A DNA stretch of 64,000 nucleotides from Sabellastarte sp. h YS-2021 (GCA_964017235.1 OZ024929.1:157899609-157963608); one strand, 5' to 3'. Shown: positions 1 to 9,626, counted from the first letter of the stretch. Notes: generated by a model from the letters alone, not told the origin. Made by a program: numbers and translations.

Positions 1-218
1 CCGTGCTAAATCTAATATGAGATAGTGTATAAAGTTGTGCATTTTTGAATTGTTTGCTTGTACTTTGATTCAGAAAAAGTTTACGGTATATTTTTGGAAA
101 AAAAATTACCCCTGTTCACTTGATGGAACAGCCAACATGGCGGCGTCCTATTGCGTTCACTTGGATAATTTTGTTAATTTTACAAGTGTTTTAGGGTATT
201 TTATTTAAAACAGTCATG

Positions 219-386
219 TTAGAATAGGAATATATTACTCAAACCCGTCCAAACGCAGAATTTTATCACGGGTGGCATTATCAAAGCACTCAGGCTTCGC
301 CTTCGTGTTTTGACAACACCACCCGTGCTAAAATTCTGCGTTTGGACGTTTTTTTTGTGATATATTCCTATAATATTGTATTTCTT
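219..386. repeat. Foldback (palindromic) repeat in FAH intron
   Basis: The two arms are near-perfect reverse complements: the left arm around 245-275 (CGTCCAAACGCAG then ATTTTATCACGGGTGG) pairs with 320-350, and the pairing extends outward (GGAATATAT / ATATATTCC) and inward to a short TTC-containing loop near 298. It has no coding capacity. It resembles a foldback or MITE-type non-autonomous element. I see no clear target duplication. Its position upstream of the first visible FAH exon places it in an intron if the gene continues leftward. Confidence 0.75.
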
Positions 387-641
387 TTATTATCCACTTT
401 GTCAACAGCATGTTTAAAAATGTATTACATTAAGAAATATGAAAGAGTACTGAAATTGCAAACAAGGATAACAATGATGTACATCGATATTCATGATTTT
501 TTGGCTTTTATCAGTATAGATATAGCTTACTCTTGTATCTGATTGACATATGTGGCAGAGTGGATAGTAGAAAACTGTATTTTTTTCCTCCTGTGTTTTT
601 TCCACCTGTACATAATTTTCTATCTTGCACACTGTTTTTAG

Positions 642-717
642 GATCCCAAACCTCTGCCTTACTTGCAACACTCGGATAACTTCAATTTCAACATCCACTT
701 AGAGGTGGCTCTGAAAG
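642..717 (+). CDS. FAH: FAH exon (C-terminal exon 1 of 5 visible)
   Basis: The exon reads DPKPLPYLQHSDNFNFNIHL and ends EVALK plus one base (phase 1). It aligns to the [20 protein letters not shown] segment of vertebrate FAH. The acceptor is TTTTTAG at 635-641 and the donor GTACTT at 718. Only 77 bp separate its donor from the left terminus of the DIRS-A element. Confidence 0.93.
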
Positions 718-811
718 GTACTTGTGATCCAAAACACTTTCAGCTGGAGTAGAGGAATAACAAAACTACATTCTCTGATGCCACTGAAAAATCAATTTTA
801 TTGCGCTAATG

Positions 812-994
812 TATCTTACCTAGTGGACCGGTGCAATAGTCCGGCGCCTAGCTGGTCCCGCCAAACATTAGAAAAAAATGTCCTGAGCTGGGCTCTGGCC
901 TGGACCGGTAGTGTAGTATTCACTCGCCAGGTGTCACCGGACACCCAGCTCCCCTACTGCGCGTGTGCGCACATGCGCACTTCCTCTTTTTGTT
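812..994 (+). repeat. DIRS-A left inverted terminal repeat
   Basis: This 183-bp segment is the reverse complement of 6884-7066 with a few mismatches. It begins TATCTTACCTAGTGGACC and is preceded by the terminal TTTTATTGCG at 797-806. In DIRS elements the left ITR also acts as the promoter region. Confidence 0.92.
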
Positions 995-1108
995 TGGCGC
1001 CATTGTGTTTGAAATCGTGAAAGTTATAAGAGAAACTTTTATTATTATACAAAGTGACATATTGTTTGGTTGGTGATTAAACGTGGATTATTAGTTCATA
1101 TATATATC

Positions 1109-3212
1109 ATGGCATCACCAGGACAATGTAGAGGTAACTGCGGGCACATTATGGCTGCATTTGATGGACATAAAAAGTGTGCCAGGTGTAGAGACAAAAA
1201 GTTGGGGAATGACCCTTGTGTGAAGAACCAATTATGTACTATTTGTGATTCTTTTACCGAACAACAACGTTCTATGCTCTCCACCCCTCAGTATAAAATC
1301 AGGAAAGATAAAAAGTCCGGACTTTTGGTATCCCCCTCCAAGGTTACCGTGGTGGGTGTAGTTCCCCAGGAGGATTTGGGTGGAGACGAAGTAGAGGAAG
1401 AAGACGTTCCGGTTCAAGCTTCCGGTTCCGGTGAACAAGAGGTTTTCTCTATTACCCATCATTCTCCCGAAGAATTTGTCTCAAAACAAGACTTTGACAA
1501 TCTTAACAACAAACTAGAGGAAAAGTTCGCCCGATTCGAGGCATTACTTACTAGGACAAACATCTTCTCTACACCTAAAGTCCCAGTTACCAATACTGCG
1601 GTTACTACTTCTGAACAACCATTCTTCAATCCCTCTGAGCCTGGAGCCACCGGTCCGGTGAGGCCTCCGGCTTCAGACGGGCAAATTTCACATCCAAAGT
1701 ACGCAAAGAATAAGGGCACGGGAAAGAAGCTGAAAAAGAAAAAGACTGTTCCTACTGCTACAGTTGTGTCTGAGGCACCGGCTCCGGTGAAGGAACACAC
1801 TGTAAGCACTTCCCTGCCTACTCAGAATACTGAGCAACCGGCTAAAGTGGACATACCCGTTCCGGGCCCTGCCTTGTCACTTTCTTCCGGTGGTGATTCC
1901 ATCTCCAAGCCAGCTACCCTTTCAGGCTCTTCCACCTTGTCGGCTTCTGTCACCGGTGCTTCCGGTGTCAGTCAGTCCTTCTTTGCTGATCCGGACGCTT
2001 CTGATGTTGAATCAAACCATGACCAGTCTAACAAGGACTCTGATGAAGGTGAGATATCAGACTCTGAGGCCACAGAGCAAAACGAGGAAATGAACTATCG
2101 CGAAACATGTAGAGCTGTCAGGGCCTTTTTAGGATGGACTCATATCCCAGATTTTGAACTTTCAGTATCGGATGGGGATACCTCAAACAACCCGTGGAAA
2201 GGCAAACGACCTAGAAAGACAGGCAAGGTTTCAGTGGAATTTCCCCCAGATGACTGGCTCTGTCACAAGATGGAGAAGTTGAATTGCAGGGTCGCTGAGG
2301 GTTATCCCTCACGTTCACAGGAATCAGCGGCCTTGAAGGTTGACCAGTTCATCCGTACACCTAAAAGCCAATCCAACTGGTACAGACAGCATAGGCTTAG
2401 ACAAGAATCCACTTCTAGACCAGGTAGAACCATCTTTAGTTGGTCGGACTCTGAGGCCCGCCTGAATGCTCAGTACTCTAGGGTAGCTAAAGCCTCAGCT
2501 TATCCTCAGTCTGGTCCCACTTCCCGCCCGGTATCACAGGATATTTTACGCCGGTGGGAAAAATGTGCCAGAGAAGGGACATACATTACCAACCACGCGG
2601 CAGCATTTAACCGATGCACCAGTGAGATTCAAGACAAGATGAACAATCATATCAGTTTACTTAATGATGTTATTGTTAAGGGGAAAGCCCCTAAAGAGGT
2701 TGTAGATGCCATCAGAGATCTCAAAGACTTGTCTTCCTTTCACTCAAGTGTCTCTGTGGCACTAGGAACTTCACTCCCAACACCTTGCGGACGGCTTGTT
2801 CATTCAACTAGCTAACTTCATCTTACTCCGCAGGGATTCTTATCTTGAATTTGCTAAACCCGGTTTGAAACCGGATTCTTGGAACAGATTACGTAATGCT
2901 CTGCTGTTCAGTTCTTCCCTGTTTCCAGATGATATCCTAGCTGCAGCGGAACAGGATATAGCAAAGTTTGAGTCTACACCAAGTGCTCAAGGTCCCAGTC
3001 CGGGCACAGGGCAGCACTCTGGTAGGAAACACCAGTCATATCGTTACAAGCCATATGACAAGAAAGATAGTAGGCAATCAGGCCACTCTTCCTCTCAGTC
3101 TAGCCAGGCTTGGCGTCAGTTTTCTTATAGAGGAAGGGGTCGCGGTCGCGGACGTGGAGGCAGCAATTCCAGTCATTTCTCCAGATCGTCCCGTCAACAG
3201 TCTTATAAATGA
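1109..3212 (+). CDS. DIRS-A gag-like protein (one frameshift)
   Basis: This is the putative nucleocapsid/gag protein of the element. The ATG at 1109 was chosen because MASPG also starts the DIRS-B copies, rather than the in-frame ATG at 1070. The N-terminus carries a Cys/His cluster (C11, H13, H21-x2-C24-x2-C27, C37, C43-x2-C46) that looks metal binding. Residues 60-340 are a Pro/Ser/Thr-rich and acidic linker. From about residue 345 comes a conserved domain (DDWLCHKMEKLN; RRWEKCAREGTYI), and the C-terminus is an RGRGRG-rich basic tail. The first frame stops at 2815; the conserved continuation lies in another frame from about 2779 to 3212. A one-base insertion in a CCC run near 2775 explains the break. 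It overlaps pol. Confidence 0.85.
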
Positions 3213-5500
3213 CTATTGTTTGGTAGATCCTCAGTTAAAGTCAAGTGTGGAGGATCCAATGTGTCAGGACTTAAACAAACCTGTAATCAAGACTGTAAAC
3301 TTAAATGTTGTCTATCATGCATCTTGTGTAACCGGGCTGTCGGAAAACAAAGACATAAGACCCAATCAGGCCCAAAGAGAAATAAAGTGTGTGAAGCCTG
3401 TTTGCTGTGTAAATCATTGTCTTTATGTTCCAACTGTTCAAAATGTCCCTCATGTTGTAGAAAATCCACCTGTGGGGGCCCGACTGCAAAGGTTTTGGCA
3501 GGTCTGGCACTCCCTGGGTGCAAACACAAGAGTAGTTTCAATTCTTCAGGAAGGGTACACCCTACCCTTCAAAGAGAAACCTCCTCTGACAAGGTCACCG
3601 GTAATTATCAGTGGATACGCAAATCCAGTCAAAAACAAGCACATAAAGGACTCTTTACAGGCACTCCTTCAGAAACAGGCGGTAGAAAAGGTGACAACCC
3701 CATCCTCCCTGGCCTTTTACAACCGCTTGTTTCTTGTACCAAAGCCCAACAGGAAATGGAGGCCCATCCTAGATTTAAGTTGGATGAACTGTTACCTAGC
3801 AACCTCATCTTTCAAGATGGAGACACCAGAGACCATCCGACCCTCCCTTCAAAAAGGGGAGTGGGTGACGTCTCTGGATTTCAGCGATGCTTACTTCCAT
3901 ATCCCAATAGGACAAAGGTCGCGGAAATTCCTCAGGTTCTTCCTCCACAGTCAAGCTTATCAGTTCACAGCTCTCCCCTTTGGCCTCTCAACGGCTCCGT
4001 TGGAGTTCACAAAGGTGGCCAAAGAAGTCAAGTTAATGGCACAGGCTCGGGGTATCAGGATCCAACAGTACCTCGACGACTGGTTGCTGAGAGCCCCTTG
4101 CCCGGAAACGTGCCTACTTCATACCCGGACCCTCTTGGACCTATGCCACAGGTTAGGATGGGTAGTCAATATGACCAAGTCGGAGTTGGTGCCTCAGCAG
4201 GTATTCAACTTTGTAGGCTACCGTTTCGACCTCTCTCAGGGGCTGGTCAAACCGACCCAGGAGAGGTGGATGGTTCTGTCCCAAAAGATCAGCGACCTCC
4301 TCAATCAACAGGTGTGTTCGGTCAGACAGTTCATGTCCCTTATAGGGCTACTAACAGCCACAGAGAAACAGGTAGTAGCCGGACGGCTCCACATGCGCCC
4401 TATCCAGTGGCATCTGAAGAGGCAGTGGCATGTCCCGGAATCATTAGAAAAGATTATTCCTCTGCCTCAGTCCCTTCATCCACACCTGAGGTGGTGGTTG
4501 CACCCAGGCAACGTCCTAAAAGGTCAACCTCTACACCCATTGCAACACGCTCTTCAACTGTTTACCGACGCCTCAAACGAAGGTTGGGGTGCTCACTTAG
4601 GTGACTTCACAGCAAGAGGCCTCTGGTCCACGCAAGAAGGCACCTTGCATATAAACTTGCTGGAACTCAAGGCTGTATTACTAGCCCTAAAATGGTTCGA
4701 GCGGTTGTGTTGGAACCAGACCATTCTGGTGTGTTCCGACAACACGACAGTGGTCTCTTACATAAACAAGGAGGGCGGTATGAAATCTGGCTCTCTCTGT
4801 GCTCTCCTCTGGAGGCTGCTGATGTGGTGCAACCAGAGGCAGATTGTATTACGGGCAAGGCATATTCCCTCACCTCAATGTCATTGCGGACAAGTTGTCC
4901 CGACACGGTCAGGTGATACAAACGGAATGGTCCCTCCTCCAGGAGGTCTTCGACCAGATTTGCAGAAGATGGCACAAACCGGAGGTAGACCTTTTTCCGA
5001 CCAAGTTCAATCACAAACTTCCCAGGTTTGTGTCCCCGGTTCCGGATCTACTAGCCTGGAAAGTGGATGCTCTAAGCGTTCCCTGGCGAAATCTGGATGC
5101 CTATGTTTTTCCCCCGGTGGCTCTCCTAGGGAAGGTGGTCTCCAAGTTGATGGATCAAGGATTCCACAGAGTCATTCTCATTGCTCCAGGGTGGCCCAAC
5201 ATGCCATGGTTTTGGGATCTGGTCAGCATGTCGGTACAGATTCCCCTAAGTCTGCCGAAAGTAGGGAACCTATTGACTCAACCCTTCAATCAGTGTCCTC
5301 ACAGAGACCTTCACAGTCTGAATCTGCATGCATGGCTCCTAGGGCCTTTGCCATCCAACAGGCAGGCTTCTCTGAAGAAGTGGCAACACGAATTGAAGCT
5401 CCTCAGAGACGTTCAACCAGAGCCATCTACGAATCAAAGTGGTCCGTTTTTGTCAGATGGTGTGAGGAACATAAGGTGGACTTCAGGTCTCCTTCTATAA
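2968..5500 (+). CDS. DIRS-A pol: RT, RNase H, methyltransferase-like
   Basis: This protein copies the element RNA into DNA. RT motifs include WRPILDLSWMN, SLDFSDAYFHIPI with a catalytic Asp, LPFGLSTAP and YLDD at 4069-4080. RNase H follows with LFTDASNEGWGAHL, LLELKAV and CSDNTTVVSYIN. Near 4873 the frame shifts by an indel of one or two bases, after which the last RNase H motif (IADKLSR) and the DAM-like domain (VDLFPTKFNHKLP, YVFPPVALL, ILIAPGWPNMPWFWDL) continue in a second frame to 5500. The true start is uncertain: the frame is open from 2968, inside the gag tail. The last 169 nt overlap YR. Confidence 0.9.
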
Positions 5501-6408
5501 AGCAGATCTCTGACTTCCTGCTTTTCCTATTTCAGGAGAAATATCTTCAACCTAGCACGATAGATGGCTATAGGACCGCTATATCCGACAAGATAGGAAA
5601 TGGCCAGGTAAACATTGGTAAGGATGAGAATCTCACCAGACTGTTGGACAGTTTCCATAGGGACAAGCCTAAGGGTAGGAGGGGTGTTCCTTCCTGGAAC
5701 CTTTCCTTGGTTCTTCATCAGCTCACGAAACCTCCCTTTGAACCTCTTAGGAAGGCTTCCCTTAAACATCTTACCTTTAAGACGGTCTTCCTTCTTGCCT
5801 TAGGGTCGGGCAAAAGAAGAAGTGAGATTCATGCCTGGGTGCATAAGAACATCAGACATCAGGAGGATTGGTCTAATGTCTCGCTGTACCCTTCCCCAAG
5901 CTTCATCTCCAAGAACCATCTGGCTAAGGAGGGTCCAGGTTGTGTAGCCCCGGTTATAATCCCGGCTCTTGCTCCGACCTTGGACAAGTCTCTTAAGGAG
6001 GACAGGACCTTGTGTCCTGTGAGATCCTTGCGTTACTACATGTATTTAGACAAAACCAAGGACCTTTGGACAGACAAGGAATTGGTTTTCGTCTCCTTTA
6101 GGAAGAGCTTCAAGAAAGACATTGTACCAGCGACTGTCTCTTCCTGGATCAAACAAACGATTGGCTTATGTTACCAACTCTGGGATGAGCAGTCTCAAAA
6201 TTTCAATCAAGTTCGGGCCCATGATGTCCGGGCTTTCGCGGCTTCCAAGGCTTTTCAGGGAGGCGTACCCTTAGATCAAATTCTATCAGTCTGCCATTGG
6301 AAGTCTCATAACACATTCACCCAGTTCTACCTAAAGGATGTAGCCTGGGCAGACTCTGAGCTATACCACTTGGGCCCGGTGGTAGCGGCTCAACAGATTA
6401 GAGATTAA
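5332..6408 (+). CDS. DIRS-A tyrosine recombinase
   Basis: This is the integrase of the DIRS class, which inserts the circular DNA intermediate by site-specific recombination. The frame is intact for 358 codons. The catalytic set is visible: Arg in GSGKRRSEIHAW (5803-5838), His and Arg in HDVRAF (6220-6237), the CHWKSHN motif, and the nucleophilic Tyr in TQFYLKD (Tyr codon 6328-6330). The start is the ATG at 5332 (MAPRAF); the open frame extends further upstream because pol shares this register before its frameshift. It overlaps the end of pol by 169 nt in a different frame. Confidence 0.93.
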   Translation: MAPRAFAIQQAGFSEEVATRIEAPQRRSTRAIYESKWSVFVRWCEEHKVDFRSPSIKQISDFLLFLFQEKYLQPSTIDGYRTAISDKIGNGQVNIGKDENLTRLLDSFHRDKPKGRRGVPSWNLSLVLHQLTKPPFEPLRKASLKHLTFKTVFLLALGSGKRRSEIHAWVHKNIRHQEDWSNVSLYPSPSFISKNHLAKEGPGCVAPVIIPALAPTLDKSLKEDRTLCPVRSLRYYMYLDKTKDLWTDKELVFVSFRKSFKKDIVPATVSSWIKQTIGLCYQLWDEQSQNFNQVRAHDVRAFAASKAFQGGVPLDQILSVCHWKSHNTFTQFYLKDVAWADSELYHLGPVVAAQQIRD

Positions 6409-6531
6409 GTTTTGAGACTCCTTTGCAAATATGTAAAAAAAAAAAAATGTCTCTGCAGTCTACCTTACCTCTCAGGATAGCTGGGAGACCAAATGGAATT
6501 TCTCCTAGTGCTTCCTCAGGACTCCTTGGGA

Positions 6532-6593
6532 CTCTTCTCTCCTCCCCTCTTCATGAGTGTCATATTTCTGAAAGAAAAAGGGGGGGGGGGGGG
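6532..6593 (+). promoter_or_regulatory. DIRS-A pyrimidine/purine block with G14 run
   Basis: A 21-nt all-pyrimidine tract (6532-6552) is followed by a 24-nt all-purine tract (6570-6593) ending in 14 G, between the YR stop and the ICR. The same arrangement occurs in the DIRS-B and DIRS-C copies. The purine tract looks like the polypurine primer of LTR elements, but DIRS replication models do not use one, so the role is unknown. Confidence 0.6.
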
Positions 6594-6730
6594 TAATGTA
6601 ATGTAACCGAGATGGTTAGGAACCGGTCTAGGTTTGTTCCCTCGGTCTATATGATGTTTGGGAGTTATCTCCCATAGTGAGTCCCCTGATTTTTTTATTG
6701 TTCTACCCGCCATCCAATGGGTAGTTATTC

Positions 6731-6826
6731 TGCACCGGTCCACTAGGTAAGATATATTAACGCAATAAAATGGAAAATTTAAGAATTAAATTAAATTTTT
6801 ATAAGATAATATCTTACCTAGTGGAC
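6731..6826 (+). repeat. DIRS-A internal complementary region
   Basis: The first half (6731-6771) is the reverse complement of the left end (about 795-833), and the second half (6772-6826) is the reverse complement of the right end (about 7050-7104). This is the diagnostic DIRS ICR, thought to template circle closure. It contains AATAAA at 6764-6769, a possible poly(A) signal in the sense direction. Confidence 0.92.
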
Positions 6827-6883
6827 AAGGAGAGTCCCACCCTACCTTCCCCGCTTAAATCAGGGGGACATTACTTGGTAGGC

Positions 6884-7066
6884 AACAAAAAGAGGAAGTG
6901 CGCATGCGCGCACACGTGCAGTAGGGGAGCTGGGTGTCCGGTGACACCTGGCGAGTGAATACTACACTACCGGTCCAGGCCAGAGCCCAGCTCAGGACAT
7001 TTTTTTCTAATGTTTGGCGGGACCGGCTAGGCGCCGGACTATTGCACCGGTCCACTAGGTAAGATA
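6884..7066 (+). repeat. DIRS-A right inverted terminal repeat
   Basis: Reverse complement of 812-994. The element continues about 38 bp beyond it in an AT-rich right extension ending TTTTCC near 7104, which matches the second half of the ICR. Confidence 0.92.
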
Positions 7067-7510
7067 TTATCTTATAAGAATTTAATTTAATTCTTAAATT
7101 TTCCAATTAATATTCTAGTTAGTGCTGTCACTCGCTGGTGCAAATTAACATTGAATATCGCCCACGTTGGCCGACCGAGTGCCGGCATATGTCGACTTCA
7201 TAAACTCACAAAACGAAACTATTTAATTAATATGTAAAATAATATTTTATTGCGTTAATACAATGGACAATTGCTTTACCGGTCGGCGCGACCAGTCCCG
7301 CCAAACGCCAGAAAAAGACGTCCTGTACATAGTACCGGCAGGACCGGTCAGTAGTGTGCATTCGCTAGGTGGCGCATCATACTTGCTTCCTGTCTAGACA
7401 GAGTGACGTCAGTTCATCTTTTTCGTTTGGCGCGTGTAGTGTGCAGACGTGTTTTGAAGTGATCTCCAAGTTTTGAAGAAACGCGGCTTATTCTACGAAT
7501 TTAAAGCTTA

Positions 7511-7740
7511 TTTTTATTGCGTTAGTACATCCTATCCAATGGACAATTGCTTATCCGGTCGGCACAGACCGGCCCGCCAAACGCCAGAAAAAGACGTCCT
7601 GTGTTACCACTGGCTGGCCGGTCCGTAGTACTGTACACTCCCCAGATGGCGCCTCGTACTTCCTTCCTGTCTAGACAACCTGACGTCATAGCATCTTTTT
7701 CGTTTGGCGCGTGTACTGTGCAGACGTAGTTTCTACAATC
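7511..7740 (+). repeat. Second, nested DIRS-B left end (solo ITR)
   Basis: TTTTTATTGCGTTAGTACAT begins a second left terminus that interrupts the leader of the first copy. Its ITR is a subtype closer to the copy at 50685 (ATGGCGCCTCGTACTTCC) than to the one at 7245. No matching right end of this subtype is seen nearby, so it is a solo end or part of a chimera. It contains TGACGTCA at 7681-7688. Confidence 0.8.
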
Positions 7741-8370
7741 TCCAGATTTTTTAAAGAAATGTGTGCATTATGGCGGATTTTCAACCTCATATGTGGATAT
7801 TTTCAGTGTAGAAGTGTTATCTACTAATCAAGCACGGATTTACATCTAGAAATCTGCTGGAAACGCTCCCTAGTTGACTCAATTTAGTGTTGATGATAGG
7901 GCAGTAATCGACGAGAAATATCAAGGCAGCCATTTTGCTAGTTTCCTCCCATTCAACCATTGTGTTGTTAGGGGCAGATCGACAATATTGAGGAATTAAA
8001 CATACTATTTACAGGTATTTTTATCCGTGTCTTTTGTTTTGAATGAATCTTCTGTAACCTTCCAGCTACAGTAACCATAGTAACGTCTTTCTAGTACTAA
8101 ATAGAAATCACGGGAAACTTCAGTCTACGTAGTTTTGAACCCTGCAAGGATTTCCCCTATGAAGAGTGCATTCTTCATCAGAGCGCACTGGTACAGACTT
8201 CTCTGCTGTAAAGCATCAGTCACACCAACCGAGCTCGAGTAATTTTTCATCAAAAGCAAGAGATGAATTCTTCAGATTTCTTCAGAGCGCACTGGTCCAG
8301 ACATCTTTGCTGTAAAGCATTAGTAGTCGGCTGGTAAGCTTATATATATATGTACACCTACATAGAAGGA
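7741..8370. other. Non-coding interior of DIRS-B derivative
   Basis: No open frame or similarity to the other DIRS copies is apparent. Short repeated phrases (AGCGCACTGGTCCAGAC and TGTAAAGCAT, near 8185, 8285 and 8525) foreshadow the tandem repeats that follow. Confidence 0.5.
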
Positions 8371-8379
8371 ATTTTATCA

Positions 8380-9110
8380 GAAGAGCATGAAGTTTGATCT
8401 CACGTCTACTGTGATATCAGTCCCTCCCTTGCAGACCCGGCTTTGTTGTCGGTAGTGGGGGTTGTGGATGGCCAGTTCACTGGTTTTATCACGAAAGAAA
8501 GAAGGAATTTCATCTACACATCTACAGAGCGCACTGGTCCAGGCTTCTCTGCTTTAAAAGCATCAGCCGGCCGGCCTGCTTAAAAGAATGCGACCTCTGA
8601 CGTCATATCCAGTCAGCCAATCGCGTGTCCTTCCGACTAATCACGAAGCAGGTCACGTGTTTTCACCGACCAGGAAGATCGGAAGTGCGTTCTTTCAGAA
8701 CTCACGTCTACTGTGATTCCAGTCCCTGCTTTGCAGACCCGACCTTGTTGTCGGTAGTGGGGTTTTGTGGACTGTAAAGTTGCCGGTAAGGCATCACACA
8801 AAGAACGCGAATACTGACGTCATCTCCAGTCAGCCAATCGCGTGTCTTTCCGACCAAATACCGAAGCTGGTCACGTGTTTTCACCGACCAGGAAGGTCGG
8901 AAGTACGTTCTTCAGAACTCACGTCTTTTGTGATTCCAGTCCCTGCCTTGCAGACCCGGCTTCATTGTCGGTAGTGGGGTTTGTGGATGAGCAGAATACT
9001 GCGCGTTTGCATGTTTAAGTATCACAAAAGAACGTCACAACTGACGAGCTCCAATCAGCCAATCGCGTGTCTTTCCGACCAGCAAGCTGGTCACGCGACA
9101 CACCGAACAC
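8380..9110. repeat. Tandem repeats of about 210 bp in DIRS-B derivative
   Basis: About three and a half imperfect units share AACTCACGTCTACTGTGATT, CCAGTCCCTGC, TTGCAGACCCGGC, TTGTCGGTAGTGGGG, TGACGTCAT, CAGTCAGCCAATCGCGTGTC, TCACGTG and GACCAGGAAG. Units start near 8400, 8700, 8920 and 9010. Each carries CRE-like TGACGTCA or E-box CACGTG cores. Nothing is coding. Confidence 0.75.
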
Positions 9111-9239
9111 CAAGTGTTTCTAAAAATAGTTCACAAGGGGTTTCCCAGTAACTGTCAAATCTACAAATAAGACGTGCGATTTAAGAAATACTTTAATTAA
9201 TGGAGGAAACCTACAGCAAGCTGAATTCAACACAGATGA

Positions 9240-9626
9240 TAGTTGTAAAATTGCTTTAGCAACTGTGTACAGAGTGTACTGACTGGTAACACAATTTTGT
9301 ACACTTCAACCACTGGTTACAGAGTGTACCGACTGGTACTGGCTACACAGCCTTGTACACTTGCTTCAACAACTGGTTACAGAGTGTACTGGCTGGTACT
9401 GGTTACACAGCCTTGCACACTTGCTTTAACAACTGGTTACAGAGTGTACCGACTGGTACTGGTTACACAGCCTTGTACACTTGCTTTAATAACTGGTTAC
9501 AGAGTGTACCGACTGGTACTGGCTACACAGTCTTGTACACTTGCTTCAACCTACTGGTTACAAAGTCTACTAACAGGGTGTTGGCTACACAGCCCTTACT
9601 GTACAGTGCTTCAACCCAACTGGTTA

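Larger units (their letters stand above)
795..7104 (+). mobile_element. DIRS retrotransposon, family A, nearly complete
   Basis: This is a 6.3-kb DIRS1-type element in the first visible FAH intron, in the sense direction. It has left ITR 812-994, gag 1109-3212, pol (RT, RNase H, methyltransferase-like) about 2968-5500, YR 5332-6408, a polypurine tract at 6570-6593, ICR 6731-6826 and right ITR 6884-7066. The ITRs differ at only a few positions over 183 bp. No target duplication is evident, as expected for integration by a tyrosine recombinase. Two single-site frameshifts (about 2775 in gag, about 4873 in RNase H) are the only coding defects I find, making this the best preserved DIRS copy in the window. 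Confidence 0.95.

Noticed and set aside
1..641. A further upstream FAH exon
   Set aside because: I looked for the segment preceding DPKPLPYL and found no match with splice sites, so it lies outside the window.
724..1020. Open frame across the DIRS-A left ITR
   Set aside because: Its inverse also appears as a frame in the right ITR; it follows from the ITR sequence and has no protein features.
3216..4604. 462-codon frame overlapping DIRS-A pol
   Set aside because: It lies in another frame over the RT domain, whose motifs are all in the pol frame.
4860..4885. Programmed frameshift in DIRS-A RNase H
   Set aside because: The DIRS-C pol changes frame at a different place (A7 run near 14190) and the B copies read through this point in one frame, so these are independent lesions or read errors.
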